Part shown: one piece after another, positions 24,764-33,025 of the stretch
Position numbering within the stretch: position 1 is the first letter of the stretch
Layout of the letters: every line of letters starts with the position of its first letter
Assembly: GCF_050433225.1 (NCBI RefSeq)
Contig: NZ_JBNPXQ010000004.1
Location: forward strand, 62,001 to 126,000
Direction: 5' to 3'
Source of the DNA: Sphingomonas_D zeicaulis
GTDB taxonomy: Bacteria; Pseudomonadota; Alphaproteobacteria; Sphingomonadales; Sphingomonadaceae
Length of the DNA stretch: 64,000 bases
Translations under genes and position numbers: made by a program
Notes under the pieces: model-generated
Told to the model about the DNA's origin: nothing
Databases searched by the model: none
Seen by the model: only the letters and a program-made list of their open reading frames with translations

Positions 24764-25981
24764 TTATATCTCGAAGAACCAGGGCGGGCAGGCATGCTCC
24801 GTCCGCAACCGCTCCACGACATCCAGCAGCGCCGGTCCATCGATCCGGTAGCGCGGCGGCCATAGCCCCGGCTCGGGCGTAAGTGGCCCCATCACCCGTT
24901 CGATCGACTCCCAGCTCCGCGCGATCGTCTTGTCGCCGCTGCTCGATCCGATCAGCACCACATCCGCGCGCGGCAGCAGCGAGAGAGCGTCGGTGGTCCA
25001 TGTCGCGGCGGTGCGCAGCCAGCCCTCATGTTCGATCAGCATCAGGCTGGCGACGAAGATGTCGGTACCGTCCTTCTCATGCTGGGCGTCGAGCAATTCC
25101 TTCTGGCCGCTATAGACCCAGCCCCATTGTTGCCCGCGCAACGCATGGAGTGCGGGCTGGCCGGCGGCCTCCGCGTCGAAGGGCGCCCATGTGCCGTGGG
25201 TCAGCCGGATCGGCAGGCAGGAGATCAGGCGATCCGCCTCGGCCAGCCATTGCGTCGCGGCAGCGCCCATATGCTCCAGCGCCGCAGCGTCGTCGGCCCC
25301 CGCGACCAGGATCGAACGGCGTTCGAAGACGATCGCCACCGGATCGCCCCTCAGGCCGAGCTGATCGAACAGGTGCGGCAGCAATACGCGCGATGAGTCG
25401 TAATGGTCCTGATAGTCGGAGATGTAGAAGCCACCCTCGCCCTGGGTGAACTTGCAGGGGCTTGCCGCCCGCAGATTGTCGAGCGCCTGCGCGGTCGCCG
25501 CCGCAAAATCGAACCCGCTGTCACGCAGAGCGTCGGCGGTGAGCAGGCGGATGCCATGTTCCGAATCCGACGCGATCAGCATCGCCATCACGTCGCACAG
25601 CGGCTGCATCGCGCCTTCATAGCTGTTCGCCGGCAGCCCGAGTTGGTCGGCTGCGATCGGCTCGAAATCGAGCCGTGCGCGGATGATCGGCATCAGGCTT
25701 TCGCCCGGCACCTGATCGGGCACGCCCGCCGCGGTTTCCAGCAGGAAGCCGGTGATCTTGGCGAATTCCGCCTCGCGCCCGGTGGCACCATCGGCCTCCT
25801 GCCAGCCGCGAAACATATTGCCCAGATAGACGCGGCCGGTGACGCCGGCGGTATCGATCTCGAACCGATCCTTGTCGTAGTTCAGTGCGCCTTCCCAGCC
25901 TGCCTTGCGCAGGCGGGACATCACCTCACGGGCGAAGCGATCCTGCTCGGTGCCGCCGCGGAAGAAATCGAGGAGGGCCAT
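24764..25981 (-). CDS. DUF1444-like protein of unknown function
   Basis: A 405-residue cytoplasmic protein starting MALLDFFRGGTEQDRFAREV behind an AGGAGGG-like ribosome site just upstream of 25981; the longer ORF to 26203 is not coding-like. The first 200 residues resemble DUF1444/YtpQ: FAREVMSRLRKAGWEG, VYLGNMFRGWQ, and a RLLTADALRDSGFDF block. The remainder (for example PLCDVMAMLIASDSEHGIRL and a final PPRYRIDGPALLDVVE) is less familiar. There is no signal or membrane segment. The 155 bases between it and the ABC permease upstream hold its promoter. Function is unknown. Confidence 0.65.
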   Translation of the reverse strand: MALLDFFRGGTEQDRFAREVMSRLRKAGWEGALNYDKDRFEIDTAGVTGRVYLGNMFRGWQEADGATGREAEFAKITGFLLETAAGVPDQVPGESLMPIIRARLDFEPIAADQLGLPANSYEGAMQPLCDVMAMLIASDSEHGIRLLTADALRDSGFDFAAATAQALDNLRAASPCKFTQGEGGFYISDYQDHYDSSRVLLPHLFDQLGLRGDPVAIVFERRSILVAGADDAAALEHMGAAATQWLAEADRLISCLPIRLTHGTWAPFDAEAAGQPALHALRGQQWGWVYSGQKELLDAQHEKDGTDIFVASLMLIEHEGWLRTAATWTTDALSLLPRADVVLIGSSSGDKTIARSWESIERVMGPLTPEPGLWPPRYRIDGPALLDVVERLRTEHACPPWFFEI

Positions 25982-26136
25982 GCATGCTCCCGATGTTTGG
26001 GCGATGCCGGCCGATGCCGGCGCCATCCGCTTGATATGCCGGAAAAAATGGCGGACGACGTGGCGCTGGTGGAACGGTTCGTGGGAGGGGCTGAACGGTT
26101 CGACCGATTTCCGCACCGCTCCTTTCGCGCAGCAGT

Positions 26137-26937
26137 CTACTCCCGCGCCAGATCCTGCCGCTCGAAGATCACCACCGCCGCCACCACCAGCGCGATCACC
26201 CACAGGGCGAGCACGCCGGCCCCCGCCAGCGCGACATCGCCGGGGATGCCGCCCACCGCCCAGCCGCGCACCGCATCGCCCGCCTGCGCTGGCGCCAGCA
26301 AATAGCGATCGAGCGCCGGCCCTCGCGTCACGAACCCCAGCGCCATGGTCTGCGCCAGCGCGAGCAGGAAGGCAGGGAGGGCGCCGCCGAGCAGCGAACG
26401 GCTCGCGACCGCGCCGAGGCCGGCCATCGCAGCCACCACCAGCATCTCCAGCAGCGATCCGGCAAAGCCGGCGGCCAGCGCGCCGATCCAGCCGGCGCCG
26501 GCGGGCCAGGCCAGCGGCGCACCATGAAGCAGTGGCTGGTAAAGCCCGGACAGCACGTCCGCCAGCATCGACAGCAGCAGGCTGACCGCCGCGAAGATGG
26601 CGAACACCGTCACCTTGCCGAGGATCAGATTGGCACGGCGGTTGCGCGGGGTGGCGAGGCGCCAGCTTTCGTAGCGGTAATCGCCCGCGAACAATGATGC
26701 CGCGCCGATCGCGTAGAACAAGGCCGCAATCGGATTGCCTGCGGCATTCAACCCGCGCAGCGCCAGCGCCACCGGATTGGTCGCGCTGAGCAGTTGGGCA
26801 TCCGTCACCCGCATCACATTTTCGAGCGCGACGCCGAGCAGCAGCGCGAACAGCGGCACGAAGCCATAAGCCCAGAACAGCATCACGCGGTTGCGCCGCG
26901 CGCGGAACAGTTCGGCGCGGATCGCGTCGGCAATCAT
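26137..26937 (-). CDS. ABC-2 type transporter permease
   Basis: A 266-residue inner-membrane subunit with six predicted transmembrane helices, the last ending near LALWVIALVVAAVVIFE. The N-terminus MIADAIRAELFRARRNRVML, a cytoplasmic basic helix leading into TM1, is typical of ABC-2 permeases that couple to an NatA-like ATPase. Its start overlaps the end of the ATPase gene by four bases. The pair should form an exporter. The substrate is unknown. Confidence 0.86.
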   Translation of the reverse strand: MIADAIRAELFRARRNRVMLFWAYGFVPLFALLLGVALENVMRVTDAQLLSATNPVALALRGLNAAGNPIAALFYAIGAASLFAGDYRYESWRLATPRNRRANLILGKVTVFAIFAAVSLLLSMLADVLSGLYQPLLHGAPLAWPAGAGWIGALAAGFAGSLLEMLVVAAMAGLGAVASRSLLGGALPAFLLALAQTMALGFVTRGPALDRYLLAPAQAGDAVRGWAVGGIPGDVALAGAGVLALWVIALVVAAVVIFERQDLARE

Positions 26938-27818
26938 CGGGCGCCTCCGGTCTGCTGGAAGAACAGGCTTTCCAGATTGGCGCCCTCCCAGCGCGCCTCC
27001 TCGATCGCCACGCCGGCCGCGACCAGCGCTGCGATCAGCGCGGGCGCTTCGCTGCGCTCGATGTCCGCCAGCACGGCATCGCCATCGCGCTGGCCGCGCT
27101 CGCCCAATGTCGCGAGCACCGCGTCGGCGGGCGTGGCGCTGATCCGCAGCCGCGCGCGGGCGGCCAGCATGTCGTCGATCGCGCCGGTCGCGACGAGGCG
27201 GCCATGGTCGAGGATGGCGACGCGATCGCAGATGCGCTGCACCTCGTCGAGCAGATGGCTGGAAAGCAGCACGGTGACGCCGTCGACGTCGGCAAGGTTG
27301 CGCACCAAGGCGCGGATCTCGCTGATGCCGGCCGGATCCATGCCGTTGGTCGGCTCGTCGAGGATGATGAGGTCAGGCGTGCCGACCAGCGCGGCGGCGA
27401 TACCCAGCCGCTGCTTCATGCCGAGCGAGAAGGTATCGACCCGGCGATCTGCGGCATCGGTCAGCCCGACGCGGTCGAGCAGCTGATCGGGATCGAAGCG
27501 CCTGAGGCCGCCGACCAGCGCGACATGGGTCAGCGCCTCGCGCGCGGAGAGATAGGCGTGGAAGCGCGGCGTCTCGATGAAGCTGCCGACTCGGCGCAGA
27601 ACGGCGGGGCTGGGCGGGGCGCCGAACAGTTCGACCGAGCCGGCGCTCGGCCGCACGAGGTCGATCGCGATGCGCAGCAGGGTCGATTTGCCGGCACCGT
27701 TGGGGCCGAGCAGCCCGAACACGCCGCCGGCGGGCACATCGAGATCGAGACCGGCCAGCGCCTGGACCGCCCCGTAACGCTTCACCAGCGATCGGGCGGC
27801 CAGCGCCGGCACGGCCAT
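26934..27818 (-). CDS. ABC transporter ATP-binding protein
   Basis: A 294-residue ATPase of the ABC-2 exporter with Walker A GPNGAGKST, Q-loop near VGSFIETPRFH, signature FSLGMKQR, Walker B LIILDEPTNG and switch SSHLLDEV. The C-terminal 90 residues (RLRISATPADAVLATLGERG onward) form the DUF4162-like extension seen in NatA and BcrA-type subunits. It follows the DUF3297 gene by two bases and overlaps the permease, so an operon is near certain. Confidence 0.93.
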   Translation of the reverse strand: MAVPALAARSLVKRYGAVQALAGLDLDVPAGGVFGLLGPNGAGKSTLLRIAIDLVRPSAGSVELFGAPPSPAVLRRVGSFIETPRFHAYLSAREALTHVALVGGLRRFDPDQLLDRVGLTDAADRRVDTFSLGMKQRLGIAAALVGTPDLIILDEPTNGMDPAGISEIRALVRNLADVDGVTVLLSSHLLDEVQRICDRVAILDHGRLVATGAIDDMLAARARLRISATPADAVLATLGERGQRDGDAVLADIERSEAPALIAALVAAGVAIEEARWEGANLESLFFQQTGGAR

Positions 27819-27820
27819 GA

Positions 27821-28129
27821 TCAGTCGGCCTTGTCCGGGGTTTCGCCCGCTTCGGCGTCACCGGCTTCTGGCTCGGCCTCCGCCTCGTCGCCAGCGGTCA
27901 GGAAATAGGGCTCAACCGGGCCGGAAAGCTTGATCGTCAGCGGGCGACCGCGGCGATCGACCTTCTTGCCCAGCGCCACGCGCACCCAGCCTTCGGACAC
28001 GGAATATTCTTCCACGTCGGTCCGCTCATTGCCCTTGAAGCGGATGCCGATGCCGCGCGCGAGCACATCCGCGTCATAATGCGGGCTGCGGGGATCGTTG
28101 CAGAGGTGATCGGGCGGTGTGTCGGCCAT
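27821..28129 (-). CDS. DUF3297 family protein
   Basis: A 102-residue acidic protein matching DUF3297 (PF11730): DHLCNDPRSPHYDADVL, GIRFKGNERTDVEEYSVSEG and KLSGPVEPYFL. The C-terminal 25 residues are an acidic, disordered tail. The ATG at 28129 gives the family-typical start MADTPPDHL. It stands between an FMN reductase and the ABC exporter on one strand. Function is unknown across the family. Confidence 0.86.
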   Translation of the reverse strand: MADTPPDHLCNDPRSPHYDADVLARGIGIRFKGNERTDVEEYSVSEGWVRVALGKKVDRRGRPLTIKLSGPVEPYFLTAGDEAEAEPEAGDAEAGETPDKAD

Positions 28130-28188
28130 GTCTTTACGCTTTCCGATGAACAGATTGGGCGCGCTGATAGCGGCGGCGCCCGCGCGCG

Positions 28189-28785
28189 TCACCCCTCGAT
28201 TGCGTCGCCGGTGTCGGTGATCGACGGGCTGGTCTTGTGCAGCCGCGCGAATTCAACGACCTGGCGGCCGACGAGCGCCAGCTGCGCCGCCACGGCCTCG
28301 TCCGTGCAGCCTTCGGCGGTAAACAATCCGCCGACAGTGCGGATCGCGGCACCCAGCGGCGTCGGCCAGCCGCGCAGCGCGTGGACGATCGAACGCATCG
28401 TCGCCAGCGTGCTGCCTGTCGCCTGCCAGCCATAAGCGGTGGCGATCAGCCCCACCGGCAGCCCGTCCAGATAGACGCGGGCGTCGCGCGCGGTTTCTTC
28501 CAGATAGTCGATCGCATTCTTCACGCCGCCGGAGATCGAGCCGTGATAGCCCGGGCTCGCCAGGATCACGCCGTCGGCCTCGCGCACCGCGGCGACCAGC
28601 GCCTTGCCGGCTTCCGAGTTTTCGGATCCGGGCACGCCATAGATCGGCAGTGCGCTCAGGAACGGCCCATCGAACAGTCGCACGTCGGCGCCTGCCGCGG
28701 TGGCGGCGTCCAGCGCGACCTTCAGCGCCAGTTCGGTGGACGATGATGGTTTGGCGGTGCCGCCCAGGCCGACGATCTTGACCAC
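28189..28785 (-). CDS. NAD(P)H-dependent FMN reductase
   Basis: A 198-residue flavodoxin-fold reductase that supplies reduced FMN or reduces quinones and azo compounds. The phosphate-binding loop is GGTAKPSSSTE and the flavin-binding segment is SPGYHGSISGGVKNAIDYLE. A VRLFDGPFLSALPIYG stretch matches the SsuE/ArsH-like group. It is the first gene of the DUF3297-ABC exporter operon. A specific partner oxygenase is not evident nearby. Confidence 0.88.
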   Translation of the reverse strand: MVKIVGLGGTAKPSSSTELALKVALDAATAAGADVRLFDGPFLSALPIYGVPGSENSEAGKALVAAVREADGVILASPGYHGSISGGVKNAIDYLEETARDARVYLDGLPVGLIATAYGWQATGSTLATMRSIVHALRGWPTPLGAAIRTVGGLFTAEGCTDEAVAAQLALVGRQVVEFARLHKTSPSITDTGDAIEG

Positions 28786-28871
28786 TTCATTCTCCCGGAT
28801 GTTGCAGTTGCGGTAGCGCGCCGGCGGGAGCGATCAAGCCGTGGCGACCGACTTTTCTCCGCAGACGGCGA

Positions 28872-29858
28872 TCAGCCACCTGCGGAGACGCGATCGACGA
28901 GCAGCGGCTGGACGGTGCGGATGGCATCGCCGCCGGGCGGATCGCACAGCATAGCCACCGCCATCGCGACCATCTCGTCGACGCGCTGGTCGAAGGTTGC
29001 GAGCGCATAGCCGGGCCAGGAGGCGGCCTCGATATTGTCATAGCCGATGATGCGGAAATCGGCCGGGCAGCTGCGCCCGCCGGCGCGTAACGCATCGATC
29101 ACGCCCAGTGCGGTCAGGTCGTTGGCGCAGAAGATCGCATCGGGCGGACTCCCCTGCGACAACAGCGCACGGCCCGCCGCGAGGCCGCCGGCATGGTGAT
29201 AGTCACCGGGCAGTTCGAGCGGCGCGGGCAGGCCGAGCGCCGCGAGCGCCTCGCGAAAGCCGATGCCGCGCTCAACCTGCGAGATGCTGTCGAGGGGGCC
29301 CGCGACATAGGCGAAGCGGGTGCCGCCGCGGGCGTGGAGCAATCGCGCCGCCTGCATGCCGGCGGCGCGATTGTCCGATCGCACGCTGCGCACCCACTCG
29401 GTTTCCACCGCGGAATTGAGCGTGACGATCGGCACGCGATAGGCCGAGAGCGCCTCCGCCACCGGCTGCGACTGCACCGAAAGCGCGCTGACGACGCCGT
29501 CGACGCGATAGCCGGCAAGCCGGCCCACCGCATCGTCGAGCGCGCGGTCGCTCTCGATCTGGATCAGCATGATCTGGCGGCCTGCCGCGGTCAGCGCGCG
29601 GGTGAAGGCCTCCAATGTCATCGCGTAGAAGGGATTGTAGAAGCCGCCGACGACCACCGCGATAATGCCGGTGCGTCCCTTCAGCATCATGCCGGGCAGC
29701 AGGTTGGGGCGGTAATTGAGGTCGGCGGCGGCGCACTCGATCCGCTCGCGCATCTCCGGTGAGATGCTGGCACCGGGCGTGAACGCGCGCGATACCGCCG
29801 ATTGCGAGACGCCCGCCCGCCGCGCGACATCGCGCGAGGTGGGCGGGCGATCGTTCAT
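28872..29858 (-). CDS. LacI-family transcriptional regulator
   Basis: A 328-residue LacI/GalR repressor. The N-terminal helix-turn-helix is TSRDVARRAGVSQSAVSRAF, with hinge RPNLLPGMMLKGRTG and a periplasmic-binding-protein-like effector domain (for example VDGVVSALSVQSQP and IGYDNIEAASWPGYALATF). The start at 29858 overlaps the stop of the aldo/keto reductase (ATGA). Sugar or sugar-acid effectors are usual. Being co-transcribed behind the reductase and near the MFS transporter, it may control them. I saw no matching palindrome in the region upstream of the reductase. Confidence 0.9.
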   Translation of the reverse strand: MNDRPPTSRDVARRAGVSQSAVSRAFTPGASISPEMRERIECAAADLNYRPNLLPGMMLKGRTGIIAVVVGGFYNPFYAMTLEAFTRALTAAGRQIMLIQIESDRALDDAVGRLAGYRVDGVVSALSVQSQPVAEALSAYRVPIVTLNSAVETEWVRSVRSDNRAAGMQAARLLHARGGTRFAYVAGPLDSISQVERGIGFREALAALGLPAPLELPGDYHHAGGLAAGRALLSQGSPPDAIFCANDLTALGVIDALRAGGRSCPADFRIIGYDNIEAASWPGYALATFDQRVDEMVAMAVAMLCDPPGGDAIRTVQPLLVDRVSAGG

Positions 29859-30913
29859 GCGAGGTGTGAGCCGATCAGCACATGGTCGGCGGCCGAAAGC
29901 CGATCCGACGCGGTCGCCTTCTGGTGCCAATAGGGATAGAGCAGCGGCGGCCGGCTGGCTGCCTCCAGCTTCGCGACATCCTCGGCGCTCAACACCAGTT
30001 CGGCCGCCTTCAGATTGTCGGCGAGCTGCGCATCGGTGCGCGCGCCGACGACGAGGCTGGCGACGCCCGGCCGTGCCAGCAGCCAGGCAAGCGCCACCTG
30101 CGCCGGCGTGGCGCCCTCATAGCCCTTGGCGACTTCGACCAGCACCTCGACGATATCGTACAGTGCCTCGACGTCGCGCACCGGCGGCTCGTCCCAGTTG
30201 GCGGCCTTGCGCGTTCCTTCGGGCTCGGGCTGGTTGCGGCGATACTTGCCCGAGAGCAGCCCGCCGGCGAGCGGCGACCAGATCACTGCGTCGACGCCCT
30301 GGTCGACCGCGATCGGCAGCAGCTCATATTCGGCTTCGCGCGCCTGCAAGGTGTAATGGATCTGCTGGCCGACCGGTCGGACGAGCCCTTCCTTCGCGGC
30401 GGCGGCGAGCATCTTCATGATGTGCCAGCCGGAGAAGTTGGAGACGCCGACATAGCCGATCTTGCCGGCGCGGGTGAGGTCGTCGAGCGCGCGCAGCGTC
30501 TCTTCCACCGGCGTCTGCCCATCCCACTGGTGGCACCAGTAAAGCTCGATATGGTCGGTGCCGAGCCGCTTGAGGCTCGCCTCGCAGGCGCGCACGATGT
30601 GGTGGCGCGAAAGGCCGCGCTCGTTGGGGCCCTTGCTACCGGTTGGGAAGCGCACCTTGGTGGCGAGCATGAGCCGGTCACGCCGCCCGGCGATCGCCTC
30701 GCGGATGATCTCTTCGGACATGCCGGCTGAATATATATCCGCCGTGTCGAGCATGTTGACGCCGGCATCCAGCGCCATGTCGATCTGCCGCCGGGCGCCT
30801 TCGATGTCGGTATTGCCGGTCTTGGCGAACGCGCCCTGGCCGCCGAAGGTCATCGTGCCCAGGATGAGCGTCGAAACCTTGAGGCCCGAGGCGCCGAGGG
30901 TGCGGTATTGCAT
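29855..30913 (-). CDS. Aldo/keto reductase
   Basis: A 352-residue (beta/alpha)8 NADPH-dependent reductase, MQYRTLGASGLKVSTLILGT, with the tetrad at Asp56, Tyr61, Lys86 and His128, and the cofactor segment LVVGARTDAQLADNLKA. It is closely related to the enzyme at 1021-2055 and to the YajO/IolS-like AKR12-type proteins that act on sugar aldehydes and ketones. It overlaps the LacI gene by four bases. The pairing suggests a carbohydrate or polyol substrate. Confidence 0.92.
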   Translation of the reverse strand: MQYRTLGASGLKVSTLILGTMTFGGQGAFAKTGNTDIEGARRQIDMALDAGVNMLDTADIYSAGMSEEIIREAIAGRRDRLMLATKVRFPTGSKGPNERGLSRHHIVRACEASLKRLGTDHIELYWCHQWDGQTPVEETLRALDDLTRAGKIGYVGVSNFSGWHIMKMLAAAAKEGLVRPVGQQIHYTLQAREAEYELLPIAVDQGVDAVIWSPLAGGLLSGKYRRNQPEPEGTRKAANWDEPPVRDVEALYDIVEVLVEVAKGYEGATPAQVALAWLLARPGVASLVVGARTDAQLADNLKAAELVLSAEDVAKLEAASRPPLLYPYWHQKATASDRLSAADHVLIGSHLA

Positions 30914-31010
30914 CGAAACGTCCTTTCGTCTGGATGGAACGCTGTTTCGTCACCCCGGCTCGACCTGGGGTGAAGAGGAGTTTGGGAATTCGGCGAGTCA
31001 CCCTCGAGAT

Positions 31011-32228
31011 TTAGCGCCGCCCCTCCCGGTCCGCGAGCATCGACAGCATCCAGAACAGCAGCCCCCCCGCCGCCAGCGCGGCGCCGACCCAGCCGGTCGA
31101 GGGCAGCCCCCAGCCGGCGGCGATCGCCATGCCGGCAAGCCACGGCCCCAGCGCGTTGGCGGTGTTGAACGCGCTGTGGTTGAGCGCCGCAGCCAGGGTC
31201 TGCGCCTCACCCGCCACGTCCATCAGCCGTGTCTGCAGCGCGGTACCCAGGCCGCCGCCGCAACCGATCAGCACCACCATCGGCGCCAGCGTCCAGAGGC
31301 TGCCGGTGGCGAAGGGATAGATGGCAAGCGCGACGAAGCTCCAGATCAAGACGCCCGCCACCGTCGGCATCAGCTTGCGATCGGCCGCCCAGGCGACGGC
31401 GAAATTGCCGCCGGTCAGGCCGATGCCGAACAGCACCAGCAGCACCGGGATCATAGCGGGCGAAGCCTGCGTCACGGTCAGCACGGTCGAGGCAAGATAG
31501 GTGTAGACCGCGAACATGCCGCCGAAGCCGATCGCGCCGATCGCCAGCGTCAGCCACACCTGCTTGCGCTTGAGCGCGGAAAGCTCGGTCAGCGGGCTGG
31601 CGTCCTTCGCGGGCGCGGTCCGTGGCGCGAAGGCGGCGATCAACCCCGCAGTCGCCAGCGCCAGCCCGCTGACGAGGATAAAGCCCCAGCGCCAGCCGAC
31701 GAGCTGGCCGATCGCATTGGCGAGCGGCACGCCGATGATCGTAGAGACGGTCAGCCCGGTCATCACCAGTGCGAACGCCTGCGCGCGCTTGGCGGGATCG
31801 ACCAGCGAGGCGGCGACCAGCGCCGCGACGCCGAAATAGGCGCCATGCGGCAGCCCGGCAACGAAGCGGGCGGCGAGCATCAGATGATAAGAGGCGGCGA
31901 CCGCGGAAAGGCCGTTGCCCAGCGCGAACATCAGCATCAGCGCGATCAGCAGCGACCGTCGCGGCAGCCGCGCGGCCAGCACCGCGATCAAGGGTGCCCC
32001 GACGACCACGCCCAGCGCGTAGGCGCTGATCACATGCCCGGCGGTCGGCGCGTCGATGCCGAGGTCGGGCGCGAAGAAAGGCAGCAGGCTCATCGTCGCG
32101 AATTCGGTGGTGCCGATCGCAAACCCGCCCATCGCAAGCGCGAACAGGATGAGCCCGACCGGCGCCGCGCGCGCATCCGGCGCGGGTGCGATCCGCGACA
32201 AGGCGGCAGCGGACATCGACTCACTCAT
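31011..32228 (-). CDS. MFS transporter, arabinose-efflux-permease type
   Basis: A 405-residue transporter with twelve transmembrane helices. It carries the DHA1 signature (ALGVVVGAPLIAVLAARLPR, with the loop 2-3 motif shortened) and the family start LILFALAMGGFAIGTTEFA, seen in AraJ/YdhP/SotB-like drug and sugar efflux proteins. Start is the ATG at 32228 or the adjacent ATG at 32231. An 18-base palindrome about 55 bases upstream (32285-32302) may be its operator. A likely substrate cannot be named. Confidence 0.9.
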   Translation of the reverse strand: MSESMSAAALSRIAPAPDARAAPVGLILFALAMGGFAIGTTEFATMSLLPFFAPDLGIDAPTAGHVISAYALGVVVGAPLIAVLAARLPRRSLLIALMLMFALGNGLSAVAASYHLMLAARFVAGLPHGAYFGVAALVAASLVDPAKRAQAFALVMTGLTVSTIIGVPLANAIGQLVGWRWGFILVSGLALATAGLIAAFAPRTAPAKDASPLTELSALKRKQVWLTLAIGAIGFGGMFAVYTYLASTVLTVTQASPAMIPVLLVLFGIGLTGGNFAVAWAADRKLMPTVAGVLIWSFVALAIYPFATGSLWTLAPMVVLIGCGGGLGTALQTRLMDVAGEAQTLAAALNHSAFNTANALGPWLAGMAIAAGWGLPSTGWVGAALAAGGLLFWMLSMLADREGRR

Positions 32229-32284
32229 CATTCGGGCTCCGGAAGGGGGCTGCATCACAGCGCGGTGCCTCTAGCACCAACGGC

Positions 32285-32302
32285 TTTGCATCGCGATGCA
32301 AA
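32285..32302. promoter_or_regulatory. 18-bp perfect palindrome upstream of the MFS gene
   Basis: TTTGCATCG and its complement CGATGCAAA abut without a spacer. Two further GATGCA copies follow within 25 bases. The location 57-74 bases before the MFS start codon fits an operator over a promoter. No dedicated regulator gene adjoins it. Confidence 0.45.
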
Positions 32303-32407
32303 TCGCAGATGCAGTGGATGCAATCGCAACGGGCGTCGCCAATGGCGCTTCGCAGCGAGGCGGCGGCATTGGTGATTGTCCGGCGGTTGCGCGCACAGTT
32401 TCCCGCC

Positions 32408-33025
32408 TCAACCCAACCGGAAATCCTCCCCCCGATAAGTCCGCACCGCATTGCCCCGTTCCAGACCCTGATTGCGGCTCCATTCCTCCCGCCGCCCGGC
32501 CGCTGCCGCCGCGTGCCGCCGCTCCTCCAACAGCAGCGACAGCTTCAGCCGCGCGATGCGGCGGTTGGCGAACTGGGATCGCTGGTCCTGCGAGAAGCTG
32601 GTCAGCCCGGTCGGCAGATGGGTGGCGCGCACCGCGCTGTCAGTCTTGTTGACATGCTGGCCACCGGGGCCGGAGGCGCGCAGCGTCTGGTAGCGGATGT
32701 CGGCGTCTTCAAGGTCGAGCCCGTCCTCCGCCTGTGCCACGCGCGCAGCACCGACGAACCAGTTGCGCCGCCGGTGGAGCGGGCGGAACGGGCTGCTGCC
32801 GATCCAGCGGATTGTGCCGGAGCGCGCCGCCGCGAACGCCTCGGCACCATCGCCTTCGATGCTGAGCAGCAGCGAAGCCGCCGGCCCCGCGACCGGCTCG
32901 ACGGGCGTGCAGGCGAGCCCCGCAGCGCGCGCCTCCGCCGCCCAGACGCGCGCGAGCTGGGCGACGACCCACTCGCACTCCCTCGGCCCTTGTCCGGAGG
33001 AGAGGTGCAGGATGATCGCGGTCAT
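32408..33025 (-). CDS. prfH: Peptide chain release factor homologue PrfH
   Basis: A 205-residue class I release-factor relative. It has the peptidyl-tRNA hydrolysis motif GGQ at 121-123 inside RASGPGGQHVNKTDSAVRAT, but no codon-recognition domain; the N-terminal 100 residues are the PrfH-specific domain with WIGSSPFRPLHRRRNWF. The C-terminal RREEWSRNQGLERGNAVRTY is typical. PrfH is known to release nascent chains from ribosomes with cleaved 16S rRNA so that RtcB can repair them. Its start overlaps the rtcB stop (ATGA), confirming a repair operon. Confidence 0.92.
   Translation of the reverse strand: MTAIILHLSSGQGPRECEWVVAQLARVWAAEARAAGLACTPVEPVAGPAASLLLSIEGDGAEAFAAARSGTIRWIGSSPFRPLHRRRNWFVGAARVAQAEDGLDLEDADIRYQTLRASGPGGQHVNKTDSAVRATHLPTGLTSFSQDQRSQFANRRIARLKLSLLLEERRHAAAAAGRREEWSRNQGLERGNAVRTYRGEDFRLG

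Noticed and set aside
30914..31010. LacI operator before the second aldo/keto reductase
   Set aside because: GAAACG and GTTTCG half-sites occur, but they are not symmetrically arranged, so I do not call an operator.
30558..32375. A 605-codon open frame on the plus strand
   Set aside because: It lies antisense to parts of the aldo/keto reductase and MFS transporter, both convincing families, and itself has low-complexity composition.
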